Shown: one piece after another, positions 32,013-42,300 of the stretch
Position numbering within the stretch: the first letter of the stretch is position 1
Layout: each line of letters starts with the position of its first letter
Source: Deinococcus metalli
Lineage (GTDB): Bacteria; Deinococcota; Deinococci; Deinococcales; Deinococcaceae
Length of the DNA: 64,000 bases
Reading direction: 5' to 3'
Assembly (NCBI RefSeq): GCF_014201805.1
Contig: NZ_JACHFK010000011.1
Coordinates: 118,502 to 182,501, forward strand
The notes under the pieces: model-generated
Seen by the model: the letters and a program-made list of their open reading frames with translations, nothing else
Told to the model about the DNA's origin: nothing
The model's database searches: none
Program-made: the position numbers and the translations under genes

Positions 32013-32915
32013 TTACAGGCTCAACTGCACGATCAGCCGCTCCAGCGTCACGGCCGGGTCCAGGCCGCGTTTCATCGCCAGGTCCGCGTCCAGGATGCGG
32101 CCCAGGTGCGCGCGGATTTTAGGCTCGTTCAGCTTGCGGGCCACCTCCAGCGCCTTCTTCGCCGGGTAGGGCTTGACGCCCAGGCGCTGCGCGGCCACCG
32201 CCTCGTTCACGCGGCCCTCCTGCGCGCTCAGGGCCACGCAGCGCGCCACCAGCGAGTACTGCCACACCACCGCGCCCAGCAGCCGGAAGGGGTCCTCGCC
32301 GGCGGCCAGCAGGCGGCGCAGCTGCGTCACGGCCTCTCCGGGGCGCCCGGCAGTCGCGGCCCCCAGCATCGCGAAACTGTCGCCCGGCGGTTCGCGGCCC
32401 ACCACACCCGCCACGCGCTCCCGGTCCAGCGGGCCGTCCAGCAGGTCCAGCTTGGTCAGCTCTCCCGCGATGCCCGCCAGGTCCAGGCCGAACACCTCCG
32501 CCAGGTAGACCGCGGCGTCCCGGCCCAGCGGGAGCTTCATGGCCTTGGCGCGCGCCACGACCCATCCCGTCACGTCGCCGGGGCGGACCGGGCCGGGCGT
32601 GGGGATCACCTCGCCGCGCGCCTCGTACACCTTCGCGCGGGTGGCGGCGGGGGTCTCGTCCAGCACCGCGACCGTCACAGGCGCGGCGGCCAGCAGCTCC
32701 AGCAGCGCCTTGTCCGGCTTGGCGCCCGCGAGGTCCACGATCACCCCGCCGTCCCCGAACAGCCCCGGCGAGAGGTGTGGGCCCAGCTCCTGCGCCGTGA
32801 CCTCCTCGCCCGCGAGCCACGGCAGGTCGCGTACGTTCATGCCGCGCGCGGCCAGCGCCGCGCGCAGCGTCTCCTCGGCCAGGAACCGCGGGCCGGTGAA
32901 GGCGATCAGGGGCAC
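32013..32915 (-). CDS. holA: DNA polymerase III subunit delta
   Basis: 300 aa HolA-type clamp-loader subunit with a weakly conserved sequence: LIAFTGPRFLAEETLRAAL at the start, FGLDLAGIAGELTKLDLL in the middle lid and a C-terminal collar with LLAAGEDPFRLLGAVVWQY. It opens the beta clamp. Normal length for Deinococcus/Thermus is near 290-300. The GTG start overlaps the 3' end of kinase 2 by 10 nt, so translation is coupled to a protein kinase, an unusual neighbour. Confidence 0.9.
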   Translation of the reverse strand: MPLIAFTGPRFLAEETLRAALAARGMNVRDLPWLAGEEVTAQELGPHLSPGLFGDGGVIVDLAGAKPDKALLELLAAAPVTVAVLDETPAATRAKVYEARGEVIPTPGPVRPGDVTGWVVARAKAMKLPLGRDAAVYLAEVFGLDLAGIAGELTKLDLLDGPLDRERVAGVVGREPPGDSFAMLGAATAGRPGEAVTQLRRLLAAGEDPFRLLGAVVWQYSLVARCVALSAQEGRVNEAVAAQRLGVKPYPAKKALEVARKLNEPKIRAHLGRILDADLAMKRGLDPAVTLERLIVQLSL

Positions 32916-33733
32916 GGCGGCGCGTGCTCGCCGGAGGGACCGATCTCGGTGTACCCGAGCCGCCGCCGGGCCTGGCAGACCTCCAGCCGCAGCGCCTCGG
33001 CGCTGACCGGCCGCTCGGCGGGCGCGCGCGACAGGGCGCTTTGCAGCAGAGGGTGCAGGTCCGCCGGGCCGGGCAGCGGGGCCAGGCGGTCGTGCAGGCC
33101 GGCCAGCCAGCCCAGCGCGTCCTCGAAGGGCGGGTGGCCGGACAGGCAGTCGAACAGCAGCACGCCCACCGAGTACACGTCGCTGCGCGGATCGCCGCGG
33201 ACGCCGCGGAACTGCTCGGGCGCCATGAAGTGGGGCGTGCCCATGCGCGTGCCGCTGTGGATGTCCAGCGGCAGCGCCCGCGAGTGGCTCATGCCGAAAT
33301 CGATCAGCCGCACGTTCCAGAAGCGAGGCTCGCCGCCGGTTAGCAGGATGTTCTCGGGCTTGATGTCGTGGTGAGTGACGCCCTGCTCGTGCAGGTACGT
33401 CACCGCGTGCAGGATGCCCAGCACCACCTCGGTGGCCTGCTCCGCCGGCAGCGGCCCGAGTTCCAGCCGGTCGCGCAGGGTGCCGCCCGCCACGAACGGA
33501 AAGATCAGCCGCCGGTCCGACGCCGCCAGCGGAGACACGATCAGCGGGTGGTCCAGCGACGCCGCGACGCGCCCCTCGTGCTGAAAGCGCAGCGTGGCGT
33601 CCGGGTCGTCGATCGTCAGGGTCTTGACGAACACGCGCCGGCTCTGCCACTCGGCCGCGGCGCACAACACGCCCGCGTGCTCGCCGAGCGGCTCCAGGGC
33701 ACCGAGGGCCGGGTTGTCGCTTAGCTCCTGCAC
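32906..33733 (-). CDS. Ser/Thr protein kinase homologue overlapping holA
   Basis: 275 aa. RRVFVKTLTIDDPD holds the presumed catalytic Lys; the catalytic loop is HHDIKPENILL (HRD changed to HHD), DFG is intact (LIDFGMSHSR), and FMAPEQFRG is present. The Gly-rich loop is not obvious. The RD Arg is missing, so the kinase would be of non-RD type and possibly not controlled by activation-loop phosphorylation. The start is a GTG at 33733, preceded by a 6-codon ORF ending 4 nt earlier. No membrane segment. Confidence 0.82.
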   Translation of the reverse strand: MQELSDNPALGALEPLGEHAGVLCAAAEWQSRRVFVKTLTIDDPDATLRFQHEGRVAASLDHPLIVSPLAASDRRLIFPFVAGGTLRDRLELGPLPAEQATEVVLGILHAVTYLHEQGVTHHDIKPENILLTGGEPRFWNVRLIDFGMSHSRALPLDIHSGTRMGTPHFMAPEQFRGVRGDPRSDVYSVGVLLFDCLSGHPPFEDALGWLAGLHDRLAPLPGPADLHPLLQSALSRAPAERPVSAEALRLEVCQARRRLGYTEIGPSGEHAPPCP

Positions 33734-33807
33734 GGTCTCACAGCGCCAGTTCTTTCATGCTTCAGTCTCTCATGGAATGCCTGCGGCGTCACGGCCGAAC
33801 ACGGCGC

Positions 33808-33838
33808 CGCAGGGCCAGGACGCCGCCCCGGCCCTGCG
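33808..33838 (-). terminator. Hairpin after the secreted protein gene
   Basis: CGCAGGGCC (33808-33816) pairs with GGCCCTGCG (33830-33838), a 9-bp stem with a 13-nt loop, 14 nt after the stop of the 33852-34385 gene. No U-run. Confidence 0.5.
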
Positions 33839-33851
33839 CTGCGGCGGGCCA

Positions 33852-34385
33852 TCAGTTCAGGTGAACCGAGTTGGTGAGCGTGCGGACGACCGCCTCGTTC
33901 CGGGAATAGTCCTTGAGGTTCCCGGCGATGGTCAGCACCAGCATCCGTCCCCCCAGGCTGGTGACCAGCAGCTCGCGGCGCAGGTCGTCGCCCTGGGCAG
34001 CGCTGGGCGGCGTGGTGAACACGAACTGCGCCCACGGCGCGCCGCCCACCTGCAGCAGGGTGGCCTTGAGGGTCTTGACGTTCGGCACCTGCGCCCGGAT
34101 CACGGCGGGGAACTGCGCGACCAGCTTCTCGACCTCGTTCACCGCGAGCTTGCTGGCCCGCCACTCGAAGGCCACGCTCACCTTGCGGTCCTCGGTCATG
34201 AACACCGCGTCCGGGCGACCCGTCGCGGCGGGAAAGGCCGTGCGGATGCCCTCGCTGCTCAGGGTCAGGAGCTTGGCGTTCGGTTCGACGGACAGCGGCA
34301 GATTGGCGAGCTTCACGGGGACGGCACCCGCAGTTCCCAGCAGGGCAGCGCTCAGCAGCGGCAGGGTCAGGAAGGAGCGGATCAT
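33852..34385 (-). CDS. Secreted protein of unknown function
   Basis: 177 aa. A Sec signal peptide (IRSFLTLPLLSAALLGTAGA) is followed by a mixed alpha/beta domain: FPAATGRPDAVFMTEDRKVS, WAQFVFTTPP, LVTSLGGRMLVLTIAGNL. The layout resembles small DcrB/PsbP-like periplasmic proteins, but I cannot assign it. ATG 34385 was chosen since TAGGGT lies 10 nt before it and the signal peptide starts there. Confidence 0.72.
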   Translation of the reverse strand: MIRSFLTLPLLSAALLGTAGAVPVKLANLPLSVEPNAKLLTLSSEGIRTAFPAATGRPDAVFMTEDRKVSVAFEWRASKLAVNEVEKLVAQFPAVIRAQVPNVKTLKATLLQVGGAPWAQFVFTTPPSAAQGDDLRRELLVTSLGGRMLVLTIAGNLKDYSRNEAVVRTLTNSVHLN

Positions 34386-34465
34386 GTCGTCGTCAACCCT
34401 AACGGCCCGTCCCACGCTGCTCATGAGGCAGAGATGAGGAACGTGCGGGCGCCGTCATGCGTCCG

Positions 34466-36268
34466 TCAGCCGTCGACCAGCAGCGTGGGCAGGTCGCCGG
34501 CCCCGGTCACGTCCGGGCTGTCCAGCTCCGCCGCCGCCGTCAGCCAGCGGCCGTGCCGGGCGAGCACCACGCTCAGATCCTGCAGGCGCACCACCAGCAG
34601 GTCCTGCAGGTACTGCGCGGCGAAGCCCGGCAGCACGGCGGCCAGCCGGCCCTGGAAGTCCTGGCGCAGTGTCAGCGCGCGGCCACCCACCAGCAGCGTG
34701 AGCGGCTCGTCCAGCAGCTGCACGCTCACCAGGCGGCCGTCCAGCGGCACGTCCAGTTGCGTGGTGCTGACCGGCACCGGCAGCGGCTCGGGCCGGTGCA
34801 TCGCGGCGTGCAGCGACTCGGTCAGCCGCACTCCGCGCTCTGCGCTCAGCCCCAGCGCCCGGCCGGCATCCTGCACGTGCCGCGTCACCTCCTCCGGAGA
34901 CAGCGCCGCCAGCCGCGCCAGCAGCGTGGTTACGCCCCGGCGCGCGAACGTCAGCAGTGCCGGCTGGGTCGCCACCTTGTAGCGCTCGGCGCTGCGCGGC
35001 CCCAGCGCCTGCGGATCGACCCGGCCGTCGCGCAGCAGTTGCGCCGTCGCCCGCGCCAGTCGCAAGAAGGCGTATTCCCCGGACGGTTCGAGCAGCAGCG
35101 CCACCGTCCGGCCCACCGCGGCGCGGCGTCCCAGCTCCTCTTCCGGCTTGACCTCGGCCCGCAGCAGCGCGTACTGCCCGCTGACGAACACCTTGAAGGT
35201 CCCCTGCGGCGTGTCCAGCCGCACGCGGCGTCCGGCCGGCGGGTCCAGCGGCCGCAGCAGCGCCACGTGCGAGCCGGCCAGCAGCTGCCACTGCGGCGCG
35301 ATGAACTGCCAGCGCCAGTCCACGCCCCGCCAGCGCGCCGCCTGCCCACCCGGCAGGTACACCACCAGTTCGTCCGCCGCGTCGTCTGCCACGCCCAGCG
35401 CGAGTTCGGGCTGCGGGGCGTACAGCACGCTGTGGTGCGGCACGGTGCCCAGTGTCGACCGCGGCGCTCCGGCCAGCAGCGGCTCGAGCTTCTGTCCCAG
35501 CGCCCGCACCGCCTCGCGGATCGCAGGCCGCTCGCGCGGGTCGCGCGGCAGCGGGTACTGGTCCTGGAGCGCCCGGACGAGCGCGGCGCGTTCCTCCGCC
35601 GTGAGGCGCTCGCGGTTGGCCGCCTCGATGCGCGCCGTGAGCACGTCCTCGTCCGGGTGGCGCGGAAAGGGCGTCTCGTGCAGTTCCGAGAGCGCCGCCC
35701 GCAGGCGCACCTCGCCGTCCCGGCTGCTCAGCAGGGCGGCGACCGTCTGCGTCAGGTGCTCCTGCACCGTCCGGTCGAGCAGGCTCACCAGCGGGTCGTT
35801 CGAGGTCGGCACCGCCAGCGGCTCCTGGCCGGCGTGCAGCAGCCGCTCGGCGTTCTCGGTGGCGGTGTACAGCACCCGCAGGCTGATCAGGTTCAGTTCC
35901 CGCGACCACGCGGCGATCAGGCCCTGCACCTCCGTCACCAGACGGTCGTGCCACGCCAGGCGCTGCAACTCCTCCCACGCGAGGGCCTCGTCCGGGCGCG
36001 CGGTGACCGGCGCCTGCCACGCGGCGGCGGGAATGGCGCGCTGCACGACCGTGGTGGACGTCTGCGGCGCCAGCCCGGTCTTGGTGTAGGTCCGGAACTG
36101 ACGGTCGGCCTCGATCAGCCGGCGTTGCAGCGGGGGCTCCAGCTCCGCGGTGAGCAGGTCGCTGCGCAGGTTCAGCAGCGAGCGCCGCCCACCGCGCGGC
36201 ACGCGGCCCGCCACCAGGTCCGCGACCTTGTACTCGAACAGCTCGACGAGTTCGGGCCAGAAGGTCAC
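34466..36268 (-). CDS. Large uncharacterised protein
   Basis: 600 aa, no signal peptide or membrane helix, no domain I recognise. N-terminal third is helical and charged (FWPELVELFEYKVADLVAG); residues about 280-400 look beta-rich (GVDWRWQFIAPQWQLLAGSH, GTFKVFVSGQYALLRAEV); the C-terminus is again helical. The start is a GTG at 36268 with GGGAG 8 nt upstream, unlike the leaderless genes around it. It is divergent from the membrane kinase gene. Codon use looks native. Confidence 0.7.
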   Translation of the reverse strand: MTFWPELVELFEYKVADLVAGRVPRGGRRSLLNLRSDLLTAELEPPLQRRLIEADRQFRTYTKTGLAPQTSTTVVQRAIPAAAWQAPVTARPDEALAWEELQRLAWHDRLVTEVQGLIAAWSRELNLISLRVLYTATENAERLLHAGQEPLAVPTSNDPLVSLLDRTVQEHLTQTVAALLSSRDGEVRLRAALSELHETPFPRHPDEDVLTARIEAANRERLTAEERAALVRALQDQYPLPRDPRERPAIREAVRALGQKLEPLLAGAPRSTLGTVPHHSVLYAPQPELALGVADDAADELVVYLPGGQAARWRGVDWRWQFIAPQWQLLAGSHVALLRPLDPPAGRRVRLDTPQGTFKVFVSGQYALLRAEVKPEEELGRRAAVGRTVALLLEPSGEYAFLRLARATAQLLRDGRVDPQALGPRSAERYKVATQPALLTFARRGVTTLLARLAALSPEEVTRHVQDAGRALGLSAERGVRLTESLHAAMHRPEPLPVPVSTTQLDVPLDGRLVSVQLLDEPLTLLVGGRALTLRQDFQGRLAAVLPGFAAQYLQDLLVVRLQDLSVVLARHGRWLTAAAELDSPDVTGAGDLPTLLVDG

Positions 36269-36456
36269 AGGCGCGCTCCCGCACGGTCGGTGCGCCTTGC
36301 CCCGGCGCGGAGCCGGGGAAGCGGGCGACAGGAAGCGCGGCGCGGCATGACACGGTCAGTATGCCTGTTCAGCCGGTCACGGGCCAGCGGTCCGATGGGG
36401 GCAGGGAAGGAGCGCTTGTAAGTTTGCCGCAAGGACGCTCCGCTATAACAGGAGCC

Positions 36457-36503
36457 ATGAGCACGGCCTCCAGTCCGCCCCCCACCCGGGCACGGAGCAG
36501 GGC

Positions 36504-36507
<4 letters not shown>
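36457..36507 (+). CDS. 16-aa mini-ORF overlapping the membrane kinase start
   Basis: ATG at 36457, 7 nt after TATAAC (36444-36449), stop TGA at 36505-36507 overlapping the kinase ATG as ATGA. The 16 residues are Ser/Pro/Ala/Arg-rich. AGGAG occurs but only 2 nt from the ATG, too close for normal use, so leaderless initiation is likelier. Same design as at ftsE and ftsY. Confidence 0.45.
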
Positions 36508-38600
<2,093 letters not shown>

Positions 38601-38610
38601 GCTGGCGGGC

Positions 38611-38865
38611 ATGGCGCTGCCGGAACTGATCCTGTACACCCGCGCGGGCTGCCACCTGTGCGAGCTGGCCGAGGAGCACCTGCGCGCCCTGGACTTCCGC
38701 TACCGGCCGGTGGACGTGGACCATGACGCGGCCCTGCGCGCCCACTACGGCGACGACGTGCCGGTGCTGACCCTGGACGGCCGCACGCTCGCCAAAGGTG
38801 TGCTGGGCCGCCAGCGCCTGAGCACGCTGAAGATCGTCCTGCTGCGCGACGCCCGCTCGCCCTGA
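38611..38865 (+). CDS. Glutaredoxin-like protein
   Basis: 84 aa thioredoxin fold. LILYTRAGCHLCELAEEHL contains a CHLC (CxxC) redox site, and VPVLTLDGRTLAKGVL holds the cis-Pro. DUF836/glutaredoxin-like family. It would reduce disulfides, possibly with bacillithiol, as bshC lies nearby (inference). TAAGCT, which includes the kinase stop codon TAA, sits 7 nt before the ATG, so it has its own leaderless promoter. Confidence 0.88.
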   Translation: MALPELILYTRAGCHLCELAEEHLRALDFRYRPVDVDHDAALRAHYGDDVPVLTLDGRTLAKGVLGRQRLSTLKIVLLRDARSP

Positions 38866-38897
38866 CCCGGCGCCGCGCCGGACGCTATGGTGGGCGT

Positions 38898-38945
38898 ATG
38901 AGCGCCATCCTGTCCACCCTCCCATCCCCGGCGGCCAGCGCGTGA
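38898..38945 (+). CDS. 15-aa mini-ORF overlapping the ftsY start
   Basis: ATG at 38898, 6 nt after TATGGT (38886-38891), stop TGA 38943-38945 overlapping the ftsY GTG as GTGA. 15 residues rich in Ser, Ala, Pro and Leu. There is no better start signal for ftsY, so the mini-ORF probably loads the ribosomes that translate ftsY. Confidence 0.45.
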   Translation: MSAILSTLPSPAASA

Positions 38946-39898
38946 GCTGGCTCGAACGCCTGCGCGACGGCCTGAGCAAGACCCGCAAGCAGATCAACGA
39001 CACCGCCGGCTTCCTCGGGCAGGACGTCCGGGACGTCGTCACCAATCGGCTCGACACCATCGAGGATCTCGAATACGCCCTGATCGCCGCCGACGTGGGC
39101 CGCGCCGCCACCGAGGAGATCCTGGCCGACGTGCGCCGCGCCGAAGGCAAGAACCTCCAGGACGCCCTGATGGACGCCCTGACCCTGCAACTCGAACCCG
39201 ACGCCCGGCGCGCCGAGTTCCGCAAGCTGGGCTTCGCCCCGGACGCGCGGCGCAAGACCGTCGATCCGAGCGGGCACGTGGTCATGGTGATCGGCGTGAA
39301 CGGCGTGGGCAAGACCACCACCATCGCCAAGCTCGGGCAGTACTACATGTCGCGCGGCCAGAGCGTGATGTTCGCTGCCGGCGACACCTTCCGCGCCGCC
39401 GCGGGCGCGCAGCTGGGCGAGTGGGGCGACCGCCTGGGCGTGCCGGTCGTGCAGGGCCAGGACGGCGGCGACCCGGCCGCCGTGGCCTACGACGCCGCGA
39501 CCGCCCGCACAGCGCGCGGGACCGACCTGCTGTTCGTGGACACCGCCGGGCGCCTGCACACCAAGCACAACCTGATGGAGGAACTCAAGAAGGTGCGGCG
39601 CGTGATCGAGAAGGCCGACCCCGGCGAGCCCGCCGAGGTGTGGCTGGTGCTGGACGCCGTGACCGGCCAGAACGGCCTGCAACAGGCCAAGAAGTTCCAC
39701 GAGAGCACCCCGCTGACCGGCGTGGTCGTGACCAAGCTCGACGGCACCGCCAAGGGCGGCATCCTGGTGCCCATCGTGCGGGAACTCGGCGTGCCCATCA
39801 AGTTCATCGGTGTGGGCGAACAGCCCGGTGACCTGCAACCCTTCGACAGCCAGGAGTTCGTGCGCGCGCTGTTCGACGTGGACATCCCGAAGAGCTGA
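38942..39898 (+). CDS. ftsY: Signal recognition particle receptor FtsY
   Basis: 318 aa SRP GTPase. N domain, then G1 IGVNGVGKTTTIAKL, DTFRAAAGAQL, G3 DTAGRLHTKHNLMEEL, G4 TKLDGTAKGG and the closing motif FIGVGEQPGDLQPFD. It docks SRP-ribosome complexes at the membrane. The long acidic A domain of enteric FtsY is absent. The GTG start overlaps the mini-ORF stop. Confidence 0.96.
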   Translation: MSWLERLRDGLSKTRKQINDTAGFLGQDVRDVVTNRLDTIEDLEYALIAADVGRAATEEILADVRRAEGKNLQDALMDALTLQLEPDARRAEFRKLGFAPDARRKTVDPSGHVVMVIGVNGVGKTTTIAKLGQYYMSRGQSVMFAAGDTFRAAAGAQLGEWGDRLGVPVVQGQDGGDPAAVAYDAATARTARGTDLLFVDTAGRLHTKHNLMEELKKVRRVIEKADPGEPAEVWLVLDAVTGQNGLQQAKKFHESTPLTGVVVTKLDGTAKGGILVPIVRELGVPIKFIGVGEQPGDLQPFDSQEFVRALFDVDIPKS

Positions 39899-39913
39899 CG
39901 GGACCGCACAACG

Positions 39914-41470
39914 CTACGGAATCACCAGCTCGCCGCGCCAGCCCGGCTCCAGCGCCAGCAGCATGTCCAGCGGCGTGTCGCCGTGCTTGAGCAGGTATGC
40001 TAGGAAGTTCATCTCGCGCTCCTGCGGCACGCCGCGTGGCAGCAGGTGCGCCCGCAGGCGCGTGAGCTGCCCGCTGCGCTCGTCCTCCCGGCGGGCCAGG
40101 GCGCGGGTGCCGAGGGTCCGCAGGTGCTCCACCCGGGCCAGCGTGCGCGTGCGCGTGCGCTCGACCGCGCCGACCAGCGTAAGATCGAGGTCGGCGATGC
40201 CGTCCGCGAGGTGCCGGAACTGCGCCTCCAGACTCGACAGCGTGTCCTGCGACAGCGCCGCCGCGCCGCGCTCGCGGGCCAGGGCGCGGCCCAGGACGCC
40301 CTCCGGGTCCGCCTGCACCGCCGCGGCGGTCGTGTCCAGCCGGGAGAGCAGCCGGGCGACGTTCGGTTCCAGCCAGGTGACGCTCAGGCGCGGCCACAGC
40401 AGCGGCTGCTCCAGGCCGTGCAGCGGGTAGACGTCCTGCAACTCCGCGCCGTACGCGATCTCGCCCGGGCCCACCACGAAGGCCAGGGTGGGCAGCATCG
40501 TGTCCTGCACGATGGGGCGCAGGCCCGCCGCCGGCGTCACGCGCGTGGGGTCGGCCTCCAGCACGGCCAGCAGCTCGTCCGTGGTGTAGGGCCGGGTCTC
40601 GGTGCGCAGCTCGTGGCCGTCCACGCGCAGCAGCCGGCGCTGCCCGTCGTCCTCCTCGAGGAACACATTGGTTGCGCCCGGCGGTCGCCGCAATTGCGGC
40701 ACGAAGCCGGCCGCCTCAAGCCGCTGCGCCGCCGCCTCGATACGCTCTGAGGAGGCCAGCGGAGCGCGCAGTTCGCGGGCCAGTGCGGGGGCCATCAGCC
40801 GGGCCAGGGCCGGGTGCAGCGGGTCGAGCACCAGCAGGCCTGCGCGGCCCAGCAGGCCGTGGATCAGCCGGGCGAACACATCCGCGTAGCTGCCGCCCGC
40901 CGCCGCGGCGCTCAGTACGCGCCGGCGCACGCGCTCGACGTGCTCGGCGGGCGCGTCGAAGGCGTCCAGCAGGGCGAGGGCCTGCGCCGTGTAGTCGTCC
41001 CGCCACGGCAGCCGGCCCACCGGGCGGCCCTGGGGCAGGTCGAAGGTGACGTGGTGCAGCGTCTCGGACAGGTCGAGCAGGGTGGTCGACGCGACCTCGG
41101 CCGCGTCGTGGTCCTGGCTGGCGATCCAGTACACGGCCACCACGGGCGCGTCCTCGGTGTCGAGCTGACGGGCCAGCAGCGCGGCGTCCGCGCCCTTGTG
41201 CACGGAGTACGCCGGGCCGGTCAGGGCGCCCGCCTGCTGGCCCGTCACGACCACCCGCGACGCCGGATGCGCCAGCCGCCCGAGCTGCGCCTCGACGTTC
41301 GCATCCAGCGTGCCCAGCGCCGCGTGGTACGCCCGCAGCGCTCCCACCAGCGCGTCCCGGTCGATGTCCGGCCGGGGGCTGGCCGCCGCGCCTGTCAGGT
41401 CTCCGGGCCGCAGCCGGACGAAGTCGCCCAGCCCTCCCGCCATGTACTCCGCCGCCACACTCCGCGCCAC
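39914..41470 (-). CDS. bshC: Putative cysteine ligase BshC (bacillithiol synthesis)
   Basis: 518 aa. VVVTGQQAGALTGPAYSVHK and VYWIASQDHDAAEV are BshC signatures, and the C-terminal part has the expected coiled region (RREDERSGQLTRLRAHLLP). BshC adds Cys to GlcN-malate in the final step of bacillithiol synthesis, the main low-molecular thiol of Deinococcus and Firmicutes. The start is uncertain: GTG 41470 aligns best; TTG 41518 would place the start before a perfect hairpin, and GTG 41458 or ATG 41443 are alternatives. bshA/B are not nearby. Confidence 0.9.
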   Translation of the reverse strand: MARSVAAEYMAGGLGDFVRLRPGDLTGAAASPRPDIDRDALVGALRAYHAALGTLDANVEAQLGRLAHPASRVVVTGQQAGALTGPAYSVHKGADAALLARQLDTEDAPVVAVYWIASQDHDAAEVASTTLLDLSETLHHVTFDLPQGRPVGRLPWRDDYTAQALALLDAFDAPAEHVERVRRRVLSAAAAGGSYADVFARLIHGLLGRAGLLVLDPLHPALARLMAPALARELRAPLASSERIEAAAQRLEAAGFVPQLRRPPGATNVFLEEDDGQRRLLRVDGHELRTETRPYTTDELLAVLEADPTRVTPAAGLRPIVQDTMLPTLAFVVGPGEIAYGAELQDVYPLHGLEQPLLWPRLSVTWLEPNVARLLSRLDTTAAAVQADPEGVLGRALARERGAAALSQDTLSSLEAQFRHLADGIADLDLTLVGAVERTRTRTLARVEHLRTLGTRALARREDERSGQLTRLRAHLLPRGVPQEREMNFLAYLLKHGDTPLDMLLALEPGWRGELVIP

Positions 41471-41490
41471 TCCGATCCCATTCCTTCCCA

Positions 41491-41510
41491 CCCGGACGGC
41501 TCCGTCCGGG
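41491..41510 (-). terminator. Perfect hairpin between the CRP/FNR gene and bshC
   Basis: CCCGGACGG and CCGTCCGGG separated by two bases form a compact 9-bp stem, about 44 nt after the regulator stop. No U-run. It may end regulator transcription or shape the bshC leader. Confidence 0.5.
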
Positions 41511-41553
41511 CAGCTCAACTCGACTTCAGTGTTCGGCCGTCACGCCCGCACGG

Positions 41554-42228
41554 TCAGCGCAGCGGCTCCTGCATCGCGCGCGTCAGACCGTCCTTGTCCG
41601 TCAGGACGATGCGGCGGTAGCCGATGTCCAGTAGGCCGCGCGTGCGGAAATCTCCCAGCAGCTTCGTGATCGTCTCGCGCGTGCTGCCCACCACGTGCGC
41701 GAGGTCCTGGTGCGACACACGGTCGCGCAGGGCCAGCGTGCCGCCCGGCGGCCATCCGCCCTCGCGCTCCGCGAGGTTCAGCAGCGCCAGCGCCAGCCGC
41801 TGCGAGACCTCCAGGAACACCAGGCCCGACAGCCGCTCCTGCACGCCGCGCGTCTGCCGGGTGAGCTGCTCGCCCAGCGCGACCGCCACCGACGGCTGCG
41901 ACTGCCGCACGCGCGACAGCACGTCCTGGCCCAGCAGCAGCGCCTCGGTGTCGTCCATCGCCTCGGCGTACATGCCGTAGCGCGCGCCCGGCGTGAGGCT
42001 GCCCACGCCCAGCAGGTCGCCCGGTCCGTGGACGTCCAGCGTCACCTCGCGCGCGCCGGAGCCGAGCCGGTACAGCCGCACCGCGCCGCGCGTGAGGAGA
42101 AACAGCGTCTCGGCCGCGTCCTCCGGGTGGAACAGCAGACCGCCGCGCGACCAGCGGCCGGCGCGGCCGGCACTCTGCAGTTGCGCCTGCGCGTCTGCAG
42201 GCAACACACCAAACGCTCCGGGCAACAT
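41554..42228 (-). CDS. CRP/FNR family transcription regulator 2
   Basis: 224 aa. Cyclic-nucleotide-binding-like domain (WSRGGLLFHPEDAAETLFLL, GPGDLLGVGSLTPGARYGMY) and a winged helix with DLAHVVGSTRETITKLLGDF as recognition region. No cysteine cluster. ATG 42228 lies 7 nt after CATACT. D. radiodurans has several such paralogues, including the damage regulator DdrI, but I cannot tell which one this is. It precedes bshC and may control thiol genes (position only). Divergent from the glycosyltransferase gene. Confidence 0.88.
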   Translation of the reverse strand: MLPGAFGVLPADAQAQLQSAGRAGRWSRGGLLFHPEDAAETLFLLTRGAVRLYRLGSGAREVTLDVHGPGDLLGVGSLTPGARYGMYAEAMDDTEALLLGQDVLSRVRQSQPSVAVALGEQLTRQTRGVQERLSGLVFLEVSQRLALALLNLAEREGGWPPGGTLALRDRVSHQDLAHVVGSTRETITKLLGDFRTRGLLDIGYRRIVLTDKDGLTRAMQEPLR

Positions 42229-42300
42229 GCGTAGCAGTATGCCGTACCCGCCGGGCCCACAGCGCACGGCCGCGCCGCCGCGCATTACAATTCCCGCAGC

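Noticed and set aside
33734..33760. Six-codon ORF before the holA-linked kinase as a further member of the mini-ORF class
   Set aside because: Its stop is 4 nt before the kinase GTG without overlap, and the only hexamer upstream is GAGACT, not TAnnnT. Too weak to include.
34457..36421. 654-codon open frame opposite the 600-aa gene, and a 632-codon one on the same strand in another frame
   Set aside because: Both show the composition of out-of-frame GC-rich DNA (long Arg/Gln or Ala/Gly/Arg runs), no start signals. The 600-aa frame has balanced hydrophobic and charged residues and a GGGAG before its GTG.
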